Below are positions 28,604-37,381 of a stretch of 45,624 nucleotides of DNA, piece after piece. Source of the DNA: Alphaproteobacteria bacterium (GTDB taxonomy: Bacteria; Pseudomonadota; Alphaproteobacteria; UBA2966; CAIVPW01); contig CANKGV010000019.1 in assembly GCA_947481575.1 (NCBI GenBank), forward strand, positions 1-45,624, written 5' to 3'. A program made the position numbers and the translations under genes. Position 1 is the first letter of the stretch. The number at the start of each line of letters is the position of its first letter. A model generated the notes under the pieces. That model was not told the DNA's origin. It ran no database searches and was given only the letters and a program-made list of their open reading frames with translations.

Positions 28604-28927
28604 ATGAAGATGCTTGTTGGCGCGCTGGTGGCGGCGTCGGTTTTGGCTCCGTTTGCCGCGCTGGCCGCGGAAATCGGCGGCCCGACGAACGGCACGGTTA
28701 ACGTCGTCGTCGAATCGTGGGATGCGGGCAAGCGCCTGCTGACCATTAAGTCCGGCAACCAGGTGCCGTACTCGTTCATGGGCTGCACGGTGGACGCCAA
28801 CATCGGCGTGCCGGGCACCATCTCGCAGGGCCGGCCGGTCTATCTGCAGTACACGGGCCCCGGCCCGGGCGCTGCCGGCGGACCGTCGAACAACGGCAAC
28901 GTCTGCCAGCAGATCGAGCTGAAGTAG
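28604..28927 (+). CDS. Small secreted protein, tandem copy A1
   Basis: 107 residues with signal peptide (1-21, ending ALAA). The mature part is EIGGPTNGTVNVVVESWDAG then KRLLTIKSGNQVPYSFMGC and a Gly/Pro-rich loop TGPGPGAAGGPSN before a C-terminal CQQIELK. Two Cys may form a disulfide. The alternation suggests a small beta barrel in the periplasm. It is nearly identical to the gene at 29123-29446. The RBS GGGAGAG precedes ATG 28604. The function is unknown. Confidence 0.75.
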   Translation: MKMLVGALVAASVLAPFAALAAEIGGPTNGTVNVVVESWDAGKRLLTIKSGNQVPYSFMGCTVDANIGVPGTISQGRPVYLQYTGPGPGAAGGPSNNGNVCQQIELK

Positions 28928-28995
28928 GCCTGTCCGCCTCGGTTTTCCGGGGCGCGGCGCGGCTTTCGGCCGCGTTTGGCACGGTTGGTACGGTT

Positions 28996-29027
28996 GGCCC
29001 TGGCGCCGTTAGGACGGCGCCGGGGCC
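28996..29027 (+). terminator. Strong hairpin between the tandem copies
   Basis: GGCCCTGGCGCCGT pairs with ACGGCGCCGGGGCC around loop TAGG (one T-G pair). There is no T-run after it, so this is a weak terminator or an mRNA-stabilising hairpin. Confidence 0.45.
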
Positions 29028-29122
29028 GACTCGCTCCGGCGGACAATTTTGACTAGACTGTACCGGCACCGCCATGTAGCGGCGGTCCGAATGCTTGTCG
29101 AAATTTTCCGGGAGGAGAAATC

Positions 29123-29446
29123 ATGAAGACTCTTATTAGCGCGCTGGTGGCAGCGTCGTTCTTGGCTCCGTGCGCGGTTCTGGCCGCGGAAATCGGCGGC
29201 CCGACGAACGGCACCGTGAACGTCGTCGTTGAATCGTGGGATGCGGGCAAGCGCCTGCTGACCATTAAGTCGGGCAACCAGGTCCCGTACTCGATGATGG
29301 GCTGCAAGGTTCCGGACTCGATTGGCGTGCCGGGGAGCATCGCCAAGGGCCGTCCGGTCTATCTGCAGTACACGGGCCCCGGCCCGGGCGCTGCGGGCGG
29401 TCCGTCGAACGACACCAACGTCTGCCAGCAGATCGAGCTGAAGTAA
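29123..29446 (+). CDS. Small secreted protein, tandem copy A2
   Basis: 107 residues, paralogue of 28604-28927. It has the same signal-peptide layout, the identical core NGTVNVVVESWDAGKRLLT and the same TGPGPGAAGGPSN loop, differing mainly in the signal peptide and the segment around CKVPDSIGVPGSIAKG. The RBS GGGAGGAG precedes ATG 29123. It is separated from copy A1 by 195 bp with its own hairpin, so the two may be separately transcribed. Confidence 0.75.
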   Translation: MKTLISALVAASFLAPCAVLAAEIGGPTNGTVNVVVESWDAGKRLLTIKSGNQVPYSMMGCKVPDSIGVPGSIAKGRPVYLQYTGPGPGAAGGPSNDTNVCQQIELK

Positions 29447-29520
29447 CCTTCGGCTTTGCACCACCGAGAACGCGGGGCCCGGGTGTTTCTCTGACACCCC
29501 GGCCGCACGGCTCATGACTT

Positions 29521-29560
29521 TGCGCCGTACCGGCTACCGCCGGTACGGCGCAGTTGTTTT
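29521..29560 (+). terminator. Rho-independent terminator after copy A2
   Basis: A perfect 14-bp stem TGCGCCGTACCGGC / GCCGGTACGGCGCA with loop TACC is followed by GTTGTTTT. It lies between copy A2 and the convergent gene ending at 29580. Confidence 0.85.
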
Positions 29561-29579
29561 GGGGCGGCGTGGCGGAGAG

Positions 29580-29972
29580 CTAACCGGCCCAGGCGGTCCA
29601 GGTGGCGGGGTCGTCGTCGATGCCCAGCGCCCCGGATTCGAGATCGCGCAGGGGCACCAAATACGTGGCGCCACCGGGGCGGACCAGCAGACCGTGGTAC
29701 GGCTCGCGATCGGGCAGGCGCGGATCGGCGGTGACCAGCGCGTCGTCATTGAGCGCGGCCGACAGCGCCACCGCCAGCGCCAGATCATCGGCCAGCTTAA
29801 ACGCCGGGCGCAGCAGCGTGACCTGGGTGCGGAAGCCTTCGCTGACGATATCGCTTTCGAACGCCAGCACGTCGTCGGCCGCGCCGGTGATGGCGAGCAG
29901 CGCGGCGCGCAGCGTGATTTCCTTGTGGACGCCGCGCAGCATAGTTTCGCGCAGCACGGGCGCCGGGCTCAT
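29580..29972 (-). CDS. Unknown cytoplasmic protein
   Basis: 130 residues from ATG 29972, which overlaps the preceding lipoprotein gene's stop as ATGA. The N-terminus is ETMLRGVHKEITLRAALLA. The middle has VSEGFRTQVTLLRPAFKLADD and ADPRLPDREPYHGLLVRPG, and it ends with ESGALGIDDDPATW. There is no membrane segment, signal or recognised domain. It is the last gene of a leftward unit with the lipoprotein at 29969-30346. Confidence 0.65.
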   Translation of the reverse strand: MSPAPVLRETMLRGVHKEITLRAALLAITGAADDVLAFESDIVSEGFRTQVTLLRPAFKLADDLALAVALSAALNDDALVTADPRLPDREPYHGLLVRPGGATYLVPLRDLESGALGIDDDPATWTAWAG

Positions 29973-30346
29973 GGCGCGGGAATCCAGCGCCCGGTTTGGC
30001 CATCGAGGCGGTAGCGGGTCCACCCGGCCTCAATCCGGCAGGCATCGACCGCGCGCTCGCGGCGGTCTTCGTTGTCGTCGACGGTGCGGAAGCGCGGCGG
30101 GACGTAGTCGCCGCCTTTGGATACGCAGTCGATGCGATTGGCGCCGTTTTGGCACGTGGTGACCAGCGGCGTGGTGTAGCCGGCGGCGACCAGCTCGGTG
30201 CGCAAGAGCGGCGGGAAATCCTGAAGCGCCAGCGCCTCGCAGTGCGAGGTGACGATTTTCAGATCGGCTTCGGTGGCGCCGGGTTTGGCCCACTGGTACT
30301 GGGCGCAGCCGGTGAGCAGCAGCACGAGGGCGACGGCGCGGCGCAT
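29969..30346 (-). CDS. Lipoprotein of unknown function
   Basis: 125 residues from ATG 30346. A short lipoprotein signal RRAVALVLLLTGCAQ has the lipobox Cys at residue 14. The mature part has KPGATEADLKIVTSHCEALA, TTCQNGANRIDC and VDACRIEAGWTRY; several Cys may pair in the periplasm. The pattern of 'conserved Cys plus small helical domain' is common among alphaproteobacterial lipoproteins. It is coupled to the gene at 29580. Confidence 0.78.
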   Translation of the reverse strand: MRRAVALVLLLTGCAQYQWAKPGATEADLKIVTSHCEALALQDFPPLLRTELVAAGYTTPLVTTCQNGANRIDCVSKGGDYVPPRFRTVDDNEDRRERAVDACRIEAGWTRYRLDGQTGRWIPAP

Positions 30347-30365
30347 GGCGGCGCGCTCGGGCGGC

Positions 30366-30710
30366 TTAGCGGCGCAGCGCGGTTTGGAGCGCGCGCTCGG
30401 CGGTGGTGGCGGCGGCTTGGGCCTGGATCGCGGCGCCTTGGGCGGCTTGCGCCGCGTTGTCGGCGGCGATGGCGCCGGCTTGCGCCTGGTCGGCGGCGGA
30501 ATGCGCCTGGATTGTTGCGGCCTTGGCGGCGGCCAGGGCTTCCGCGGCATCGGTGCGGGCTTGCGCCGCGTCTTTGGCGATCTGGTCGACCGACGCCTGC
30601 AGCTTGGTGAGCAGGGCGCGGTCGTCGGGCGCCAACTGGGCGCACGCGGCGGTGAGGCCAGCGGCAGCCAAGGCTACTCCGAACGTAGTGCGGCGAATCA
30701 GACGGCGCAT
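30366..30710 (-). CDS. Ala-rich coiled-coil lipoprotein (Lpp-like)
   Basis: 114 residues from ATG 30710. The signal TTFGVALAAAGLTAACAQ has the lipobox Cys at residue 23. A continuous Ala-rich helix follows with heptad spacing (LLTKLQASVDQIAKDAAQ), ending in basic ALQTALRR, as in Braun-type lipoproteins where the C-terminus reaches peptidoglycan. There is no terminal Lys, so covalent linkage is doubtful. It lies 19 bp before the next lipoprotein gene. Confidence 0.75.
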   Translation of the reverse strand: MRRLIRRTTFGVALAAAGLTAACAQLAPDDRALLTKLQASVDQIAKDAAQARTDAAEALAAAKAATIQAHSAADQAQAGAIAADNAAQAAQGAAIQAQAAATTAERALQTALRR

Positions 30711-30809
30711 GGGATCAGGCTCGATGGGCGCAAACGCGCCCGGCTGGCGAAACTTGGGCTGAGTATACGGCACGGGGCGCGGCGGCGGAATCCCGCCCGG
30801 CGAAAAGAC

Positions 30810-32384
30810 CTAGCGATAGGCTTGATCGTCCATGTCGAGGGTGGGGACATCGGGCGGCAGCGGCATGGTCTTGAGCTGGGTGGGCTCGAGATTGGTTGTG
30901 TGGCGGGCCGGAGCGGGCGGCGGCGGCGCGGGTGCGGCGGCGGGCGGCGCAGGCGGGGCCAGCACGGCCGGCGGTTCGGGCTCCGGCTCCGGCTCGGCTG
31001 GCTGGGGCGTGGGCTCGGGCAGCGCCAGCAGGGGCGGACGGGCGAGCGCGGCGGCGGCGGCGGCGAGGCCGCCTTCGGGCAGCACCGGCGGCTCCACCGA
31101 TTCGGCGGCGCGCCAGGCGAGCGCATCGAAGGCGAGGCAGTGCGGGCAGTTGGGCGCCCATTCGTGGCTGGGCTGGCCGCAGTTGCTGCACGCCCACGCC
31201 GGATCGGCGGGGGCGGCGGCGGCGCGCATCAGCCATTCGCGGGCGGCGAGGCCCGGGCCGAACTCGCCGTCTTCGATGGCGGCGCGCAATTGGCACACGC
31301 GGGCTTCGGGGCGCGAACCCATGACGGCTTCCAGGTAGTTCCGCGCGGCGGGCCAGTCGGCGACCGCGACGCAGGCGCGGGCGAGCGCGATGCCGCCTTC
31401 GCGGGTGCCGGATTTCGCCGCCACCAGCGCCTCGGTGTGGCGCAGGTGGTGCACGGGCGATTCACCGGGCCAGGCAGCGGCAATGGCGGCAGCGAGGTCG
31501 GGGTGCGGCGACAGGCGCCACGCGTCTTCGAGCGCGCGCTGGGCGCGGCGTTGTTTGCCGGTGGCGCCATACAGCCGCGCGGCGGCGACGGCGGCGGGCA
31601 CGAACCCCGGCGCGGAATCGTGCGCCCGGGCGGCGAGCTTCGCGGCGGCGGCGCGGTCGCCGGTGGCGTCCACCGCAGCGGCTTGCTCGAGCAGTAGGAT
31701 GGCGCGGCGGCGGCGGACGAGATCGTCGGGCGCGGCGCGGCGCTTGCTGAGATCGGTGAGGAGCGCTTCGGCCTGCTTCCACTCGGCGGCGCCGAGCTGC
31801 AATTCGAGCAGCGTGCCTTGGACCCACTCGGAGGTGGGGCGGAGGCGGTAGGCGCGGCGGGCAAGAGCGAGCGCCTTGGTGTTTTCGCCACCGCGCAGGG
31901 CGCCGCGCAACAGACCGCGCAGGCCGAGGAACTCCATCTCGGGGTTGGCCAGCATCAGTTCGAAGTAGCGCTCGGCGGCGCGCTCGTCGCCGGTGAGCTG
32001 CGCGGCTTGGGCCGACAGGAGCAGCGTGAGCGGCGGCTCGGACAGCAACGCTTCGGCGCGCTTGGCGAGGCGGGCGGATTCTTCCGCATCGCCGGCGGCG
32101 ACCGCGACCAGGCCGCGGGTGAGCGCGCGGTAGCCTTGGCGGCGGCGTTCGGCTTCGCGGCTGAGCCCGCGGCGGCGCGGCAAATGGCGTAGCCACAGCC
32201 ACAGGCGGTGCACGATGGTGAACGCGGCGAGCACGAGGAGGCCGAGCAGCACGGCGGTGCCGACGGAGGTTTCGATGCGCCAGCCGCGCCAATCGATGGC
32301 GATGCCGCCGGGATTGTCGGCGAACCACGCCGCGGCCAGCGCCACCGCGACGAGGGCCGCCGCGACCAGCGCGGCGCGGATCAT
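30810..32384 (-). CDS. hemY: HemY-family membrane TPR protein
   Basis: 524 residues from ATG 32384, coupled to the mitofilin gene as ATGA. Two N-terminal membrane helices (about 5-22 and 42-62) flank WFADNPGGIAIDWRGWRIE, the HemY signature. A TPR superhelix follows to about 380. A zinc ribbon CSNCGQPSHEWAPNCPHC (about 399-416) comes next, then a long Pro/Glu/Ala-rich disordered tail ending VPTLDMDDQAYR. HemY_N proteins accompany hemCD and are thought to organise haem-synthesis enzymes. This is not the protoporphyrinogen oxidase also called HemY. Confidence 0.88.
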   Translation of the reverse strand: MIRAALVAAALVAVALAAAWFADNPGGIAIDWRGWRIETSVGTAVLLGLLVLAAFTIVHRLWLWLRHLPRRRGLSREAERRRQGYRALTRGLVAVAAGDAEESARLAKRAEALLSEPPLTLLLSAQAAQLTGDERAAERYFELMLANPEMEFLGLRGLLRGALRGGENTKALALARRAYRLRPTSEWVQGTLLELQLGAAEWKQAEALLTDLSKRRAAPDDLVRRRRAILLLEQAAAVDATGDRAAAAKLAARAHDSAPGFVPAAVAAARLYGATGKQRRAQRALEDAWRLSPHPDLAAAIAAAWPGESPVHHLRHTEALVAAKSGTREGGIALARACVAVADWPAARNYLEAVMGSRPEARVCQLRAAIEDGEFGPGLAAREWLMRAAAAPADPAWACSNCGQPSHEWAPNCPHCLAFDALAWRAAESVEPPVLPEGGLAAAAAALARPPLLALPEPTPQPAEPEPEPEPPAVLAPPAPPAAAPAPPPPAPARHTTNLEPTQLKTMPLPPDVPTLDMDDQAYR

Positions 32385-33577
32385 CGGGCGGCGGTCCCGG
32401 TGGCGGCGCGCACCAGCACCTGGGCTGCCGCTTGTTCGACCGCGACGCGGGCGGCGGCGTCCGAGCGCCACGATGCGAGCGACGGCGCACCTGTGCCTTC
32501 CAACTCGGCGAGGGCGCCGGCGACATCGCCGCGGGCCAAGCGCGCTTCGGTGCGGGCGAGGCGCGCATCCAACGTGACGCCGGACACTTCGCCGGTGCGG
32601 CGCACGGTGACGAGGCCGCGCAGGCGCTGGGCGATGGCGCCGGCCCAGCCGGGCGCGGCGCCGGCCTCGGCGGCGAGGGCCGGGCCGACGAGCGGCGCGA
32701 AGCTGCGCGCGAGATCGTCGGCGCTGGGCACGCCGCGGTCGGCGCGGGCGGTGAGCACCCCGAGCGCGGCAGTGAAATCCGGATCGGCGACGCCGCCGGA
32801 CTTGGCGAGGTCGCGCACGGCGCCGAGTTCCGGCGCGAACGGGGCAGAGCCGTGGATGCGCTGCTGCAGACGGACGGCGGCGGCCACGAGCGCGGCGGAG
32901 CCATTGCCGCCGGCGGCCAGCGCGGCGACGGTATCGCGCAATTGCGTATCCGGCGCGGCGGTGGCGGCGGGCGCGGGGCGGTTGCGCAGGTCTTCGAGCT
33001 GGCGGTTCAGGTCGTTCATGCGCGCGGCGAGCGCCGCGGCGAGGGTGCCGTCGCCGCCGCTCGCAGGCACCGGCGCGGCTTGCAGCGCATCGATGCGGCG
33101 GGCGAGCGCGGCGAGATCCCCGCGCAGATCGGGCGCGGCGGGTTGGGCTTGGACTTGCTTGGCCAGCGTATCCACCGCGGCGCGCAGTTCGGTGTAGGGC
33201 TTGGCCGCATCGGCGATGCGGGCGTCCAAATCGGCCTGCGTGACGGCGTTGGGGGTGACGGCGGGGGCGGCGGCTTGGATGCGGGTGATCGCATCGATCT
33301 TTTGGCCGAGGCCGGTGACGGCGCTCTCCAGCATTTGCAGGCGCGCCTGCAGAGACTGGAACGCCGGGTCTTGGGCGACGGACGGTTGGGTCAGCGCATT
33401 GCCGCCGGCGAACAGCGCGGCGCCGGTGGCCATCAGCACGATGGCGGCGAGCACGCGGCCGATGCCGGAGCTTTTCTTGGGCGCGGGGTGCAGCGGTGCG
33501 GCGCTCGCGGGGGCGCTATCCGGCGCGGGTGCGACCGAATCGGCGGGAAGTTCCGGCGGCGCGTCTGGCAGGGTCAT
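32381..33577 (-). CDS. Mitofilin/Mic60-like inner-membrane protein
   Basis: 398 residues. An N-terminal Pro/Ala cytoplasmic segment, one membrane helix (VLAAIVLMATGAALFAGG, about 43-60) and a long coiled coil (about 72-200: LQARLQMLESAVTGLGQKID) lead to the C-terminal mitofilin region SWRSDAAARVAVEQAAAQVL. Alphaproteobacterial Mic60 relatives bend intracytoplasmic membranes and are regularly encoded between hemD and hemY, as here. It overlaps both neighbours by four bases. Confidence 0.85.
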   Translation of the reverse strand: MTLPDAPPELPADSVAPAPDSAPASAAPLHPAPKKSSGIGRVLAAIVLMATGAALFAGGNALTQPSVAQDPAFQSLQARLQMLESAVTGLGQKIDAITRIQAAAPAVTPNAVTQADLDARIADAAKPYTELRAAVDTLAKQVQAQPAAPDLRGDLAALARRIDALQAAPVPASGGDGTLAAALAARMNDLNRQLEDLRNRPAPAATAAPDTQLRDTVAALAAGGNGSAALVAAAVRLQQRIHGSAPFAPELGAVRDLAKSGGVADPDFTAALGVLTARADRGVPSADDLARSFAPLVGPALAAEAGAAPGWAGAIAQRLRGLVTVRRTGEVSGVTLDARLARTEARLARGDVAGALAELEGTGAPSLASWRSDAAARVAVEQAAAQVLVRAATGTAAR

Positions 33578-34287
33578 GCGGCTCCGTCACCCAACAGCTT
33601 CAGCAGCGCCGGTTCGTCCGGCACTTTGGTGGACCGCACCTTGGACCACGGCAGCGCGCGCGCCAATGTGGCGATCGCCGGGCTGAGGCACACCGCCTCG
33701 ACGGTGCGGCAGGCGTCGGCCAGTCCGGCGGCGGTCACCAGGCGCACAAGCGTAGTGGCGGTGCGCGACGAGAATAGCAGCACTGCGTCCAACTCCCGCC
33801 GCGCCAGGGCGTCGCGGGCCGGGGCCGGCAATTCGTGGACCGGGCGGGCTTCGTATAACACGACGCGGCGGACATCGAACCCGTGCGGGCTGAGCGCATC
33901 GGTGAGGTCGACGGCGACATCGGCGGCGCTGGCGTTGAGCAATGCGCCGCGGCGCGGGTCCAATTCATCGAGCACGGTGGCGACCAACGCTTCGGCATCG
34001 CCGCGGGCGCTTTCGACCTTGGTGAAGCCGGCTTCGCGGGCGGCGCGCGCGGTCGCATCGCCGACGGTGAACACCGGCAACCGGCGTTCCGGGTGGGCGG
34101 CGGCCAGCGCGCGGGCGCCGGCGGAGCTGGTGATCAGCACGGCCTGGACGCCTTCCAGGTTCACGGTCACGCCGGACACTGGGTGAATTTCGAGCAGGGG
34201 ACAGGAGATGCCCTGGTGGCCCAAGGCCGCCAAGCGTTCGACCAACCCTGCGGCTTCCGCCACCGGCCGTGTCACCAGCACCCGCAT
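33574..34287 (-). CDS. hemD: Uroporphyrinogen-III synthase
   Basis: 237 residues. It starts VLVTRPVAEAAGLVERLAALG, with VLITSSAGARALA, FTVGDATARAAREAG and LLFSSRTATTLVRLV, the two-lobed HemD pattern. It cyclises hydroxymethylbilane with D-ring inversion to uroporphyrinogen III. The ATG is 1 bp after the hemC stop and the 3' end overlaps the mitofilin gene (ATGA). Confidence 0.9.
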   Translation of the reverse strand: MRVLVTRPVAEAAGLVERLAALGHQGISCPLLEIHPVSGVTVNLEGVQAVLITSSAGARALAAAHPERRLPVFTVGDATARAAREAGFTKVESARGDAEALVATVLDELDPRRGALLNASAADVAVDLTDALSPHGFDVRRVVLYEARPVHELPAPARDALARRELDAVLLFSSRTATTLVRLVTAAGLADACRTVEAVCLSPAIATLARALPWSKVRSTKVPDEPALLKLLGDGAA

Positions 34288-34288
34288 T

Positions 34289-35221
34289 TCACCCTCCCGG
34301 TGCGTTGCGCCTCAATTCGGCTCCGGCATCGCGGCCCATGCGTTCGGCATCGGCCGCGGCGCCTGTCCGCTCGGCATCGTGCCGCCATGCGCCGTCCGGC
34401 GCCAGCACTGCCGCACGCAGGTGTAACCCCGCCGGTCCGAATTCGGCCAGGGCGGCGATGGGGGTGCGGCAGGTGCCGTCCAATACCGCCAGCAAAGCAC
34501 GTTCGCAGGCGACGCGGGTGGCGGATTCGGCGTGGTTGAGCTGGGCGACCAGCGCGGTGGTGGTCGCATCGGCGGCGCGCACCGTGACCCCAACCGCGCC
34601 CTGGGCGGCGGCGGGCAGCACCTCGGCGGGATCGAGGATCGCGCCGCGGGCGGTGTCGATGCCCAGGCGTTTGAGCCCGGCCAGCGCCAGCATGGTGGCC
34701 TGGACGGTGCCGGCATCGACCTTGGCGAGGCGGGTGCCGACATTGCCGCGCAGGGGCACGATCGTGACATCGGGACGGCGGAAGCGCACTTGGGCGCCGC
34801 GGCGCGGCGACGTGGTGCCGAACGTGGCGCCCTGGGGCAAGGCGGCGATGGAGGACGCGCCGAACAATACGTCGCGGGGATCGACGCGCGGCAGGATCGC
34901 GGCGATGGCGATGCCAGGCGCCAGATCGGTTTGCACGTCTTTCATGGAATGGACGGCGAGATCGATGGTGCCGGCCACCAGGGCTTCGTCGAGCTCCTTG
35001 GTGAACAGGCCTTTGCCGCCCAATTCCGCCAGCGGACGGTCGGTGACGGCATCGCCGGTGGTGCGGATCACGACGAGTTCGAAATGGTCGACGGTGAGGC
35101 CCGCAGCGGCGGCGAGCGCGGCGATGGCCTGGCGCGTTTGGGTCAGCGCGAGGGGACTGCCGCGGGTGCCGACCCGGACCGCGCCGGGGCGCGTGACAGC
35201 GCCGGTGGATTGCTCTCCCAT
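34289..35221 (-). CDS. hemC: Hydroxymethylbilane synthase (porphobilinogen deaminase)
   Basis: 310 residues from ATG 35221. The signature VRVGTRGSPLALTQTRQ is followed by catalytic Asp in LAVHSMKDV (D95), Arg-rich TTSPRRGAQV, GNVGTRLAK, and the dipyrromethane-carrying Cys 251 in LDGTCRTPIAA. It polymerises four porphobilinogens in tetrapyrrole synthesis. It is the first gene of the leftward hemC-hemD-mitofilin-hemY run. Its start codon is only 44 bp from the divergent tsaD start. Confidence 0.95.
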   Translation of the reverse strand: MGEQSTGAVTRPGAVRVGTRGSPLALTQTRQAIAALAAAAGLTVDHFELVVIRTTGDAVTDRPLAELGGKGLFTKELDEALVAGTIDLAVHSMKDVQTDLAPGIAIAAILPRVDPRDVLFGASSIAALPQGATFGTTSPRRGAQVRFRRPDVTIVPLRGNVGTRLAKVDAGTVQATMLALAGLKRLGIDTARGAILDPAEVLPAAAQGAVGVTVRAADATTTALVAQLNHAESATRVACERALLAVLDGTCRTPIAALAEFGPAGLHLRAAVLAPDGAWRHDAERTGAAADAERMGRDAGAELRRNAPGG

Positions 35222-35265
35222 AGGGGGTGGTGCTAGAGCGGCGGCAGCCAAAAGGCAAGGAACCC

Positions 35266-36300
35266 GTGCTGATCCTGGGCATCGAAACGAGCTGCGACGA
35301 AACGGCCGCCGCCGTGGTGAACGACCGGCGCGAGATCCTCGCCAATGTCGTTGCCTCGCAGGTGCTGGATCACCAGCGCTACGGCGGCGTGGTGCCGGAG
35401 ATTGCGGCACGCGCCCATGTGACGCATCTGGACGGACTGATCGCCCGCGCCATGCGCGACGCCAAAATCACCTGGGCGCAACTGGACGGCGTGGCGGCGA
35501 CCGCAGGCCCCGGCCTGATCGGCGGCGTGCTGGTGGGACTGGTGACCGGCAAGGCGATTGCGGCGGCGGCGGGGGTGCCGCTGATTGCGGTGAATCACCT
35601 GGAGGGCCACGCGCTGTCGGCCCGGCTGGCGGCGGGGGTGGCGTATCCGTTTCTGCTGCTGCTGGTGACCGGCGGGCATTGCCAGCTGGTGGAGGTGGCG
35701 AGTCTGGGGCGCTACCGGCAGCTTGGCACCACCATCGACGACGCGGTGGGCGAAGCCTTCGATAAGGTCGCACGGCTGCTCGGCTTGGGCTACCCGGGCG
35801 GCCCGGAGATCGAGCGCGCGGCGCTGGCGGGCGTGGCGGCGCGGGTGCCGCTGCCGCGGCCGATGGTTGGGCGCCAGGGGTGCGACTTTTCGTTTTCCGG
35901 CCTGAAGACCGCGGTGCGGCGGGTGGTGGAGGAACGCAGTCCGCTGACGCCGCAACTGGTCAACGACATTGCCGCTTCGTTTCAATCGACGGTCGCCGAG
36001 GTTTTGGCGGACCGCACGGCCAACGCGATGGCCATGTTCCGCGAACGCCACCCGGGACCGGGCAGGCTGGTGGTGGCGGGCGGCGTGGCGGCCAACAGCG
36101 CGCTGCGCACGCGGCTGGAGCAGACCGCCAAACGCCACGGCTTCACCATGATCGCGCCGCCGAAAGAACTGTGCACCGACAACGCGGCGATGATCGCGTG
36201 GGCGGGAGTGGAACGCTTGCAGGCAGGATTGACCGACGGCCTGGACGCGGCGGGGCGCGCGCGCTGGCCGCTCGCCGAACTGGTTGGGCCGCTGCAATGA
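35266..36300 (+). CDS. tsaD: tRNA N6-threonylcarbamoyladenosine transferase TsaD
   Basis: 344 residues from GTG 35266, chosen because AAGGA sits at good distance and homologues begin at [16 protein letters not shown] at 35227 would add 13 residues. ASKHA ATPase features are: [14 protein letters not shown]; metal-binding [46 protein letters not shown]; and [12 protein letters not shown]. It transfers threonylcarbamoyl to A37 of ANN-reading tRNAs with TsaBCE. It overlaps gpsA as ATGA. Confidence 0.95.
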   Translation: MLILGIETSCDETAAAVVNDRREILANVVASQVLDHQRYGGVVPEIAARAHVTHLDGLIARAMRDAKITWAQLDGVAATAGPGLIGGVLVGLVTGKAIAAAAGVPLIAVNHLEGHALSARLAAGVAYPFLLLLVTGGHCQLVEVASLGRYRQLGTTIDDAVGEAFDKVARLLGLGYPGGPEIERAALAGVAARVPLPRPMVGRQGCDFSFSGLKTAVRRVVEERSPLTPQLVNDIAASFQSTVAEVLADRTANAMAMFRERHPGPGRLVVAGGVAANSALRTRLEQTAKRHGFTMIAPPKELCTDNAAMIAWAGVERLQAGLTDGLDAAGRARWPLAELVGPLQ

Positions 36301-37301
36301 CGCGCATCGCCCGGCTGGGCATTGTGGGCGGCGGCGCCTGGGGCACGACGCTGGGGCTGGTGGCGCTGCGCGCTGGCACGGCAGCGACCGTGTGGGCGCG
36401 CGAGCCGGAGGTGGTGACGGGGATCACCCGCGATCACCGCAATCCGTTTTTGCCCGGCGTCGATTTGGACCCGCGCCTGTCGGCCACCGCGGAGCTCGCG
36501 GACCTGGGTGCGGCGGATGCGGTGTTGCTCGCGCCGCCGGCGCAGCATTTGCGCGCGGTGTGCGCGCGGCTGGCGCCCGCACTGAAGCCCGGCACGCCGG
36601 TGGTGCTGTGCACCAAGGGATTCGAGGAAGCGAGCGGACTGCTCCTGAGCCAGGTGATTGCGGAGACGCTGCCGCGCGCCGTGCTGGCGGTGCTATCGGG
36701 CCCGACCTTCGCGCCGGAGATTGCACGCGGCCTGCCCGCCGCGGTGACGCTGGCGAGCGCCGACCGTGCGGTGGGCGAGGCGCTGGTGGCGGCGCTGGGG
36801 GCGCCGACGTTCCGGCCGTATCTATCCGCCGACGTGACCGGCGCCCAGGTGGGCGGCGCGGTGAAGAACGTGCTGGCGATTGCCTGCGGCGTGGTGACCG
36901 GGCGGAAGCTCGGCGACAACGCGCGCGCGGCGCTGGTGACACGTGGCCTCGCCGAGATGCTGCGCCTGGGGCGCGCGCTGGGCGCCGACCGGGAATCGCT
37001 GATGGGGCTTTCGGGCCTGGGCGATCTGGTGCTGACCGCAACTTCCGAGCAATCGCGCAACATGAGCCTGGGCGTGGCGCTGGGGCGCGGCGAGCGGATT
37101 CACGACGTGCTGGCGGCGCGCACATCGGTCGCCGAAGGCGTGGCGACTTCGGCGGCGGTGGCGAAGCTCGCCGCAAAACTCGGCGTGGATATGCCGATCT
37201 GCGTGGCGGTGGATGCGATCGTGAATCGCGGCGCGGAAATCGGCGCGGTGATTCAGTCGCTGCTGAGCCGGCCGTTTCGCCCGGAGGGCGAACAGAGATA
37301 G
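36297..37301 (+). CDS. gpsA: Glycerol-3-phosphate dehydrogenase [NAD(P)+]
   Basis: 334 residues. N-terminal Rossmann [13 protein letters not shown], then [19 protein letters not shown] and [12 protein letters not shown]. The catalytic Lys is in [15 protein letters not shown], and the substrate-binding Arg region is [28 protein letters not shown] and SRNMSLG complete the signature. It makes sn-glycerol-3-phosphate for phospholipids. It is the second gene of the tsaD unit. Confidence 0.96.
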   Translation: MTRIARLGIVGGGAWGTTLGLVALRAGTAATVWAREPEVVTGITRDHRNPFLPGVDLDPRLSATAELADLGAADAVLLAPPAQHLRAVCARLAPALKPGTPVVLCTKGFEEASGLLLSQVIAETLPRAVLAVLSGPTFAPEIARGLPAAVTLASADRAVGEALVAALGAPTFRPYLSADVTGAQVGGAVKNVLAIACGVVTGRKLGDNARAALVTRGLAEMLRLGRALGADRESLMGLSGLGDLVLTATSEQSRNMSLGVALGRGERIHDVLAARTSVAEGVATSAAVAKLAAKLGVDMPICVAVDAIVNRGAEIGAVIQSLLSRPFRPEGEQR

Positions 37302-37381
37302 GCGCGTCGCGAAGGCGAACGCTAGGCGCGCGCACCCGCGTGCAATAGAATCGGCGGATCATTTCATTGAGGGATCCCGCC

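Noticed and set aside
35233-36297. A long minus-strand frame opposite tsaD
   Set aside because: TsaD motifs on the plus strand are complete; the antisense product is His/Arg/Gln-rich noise.
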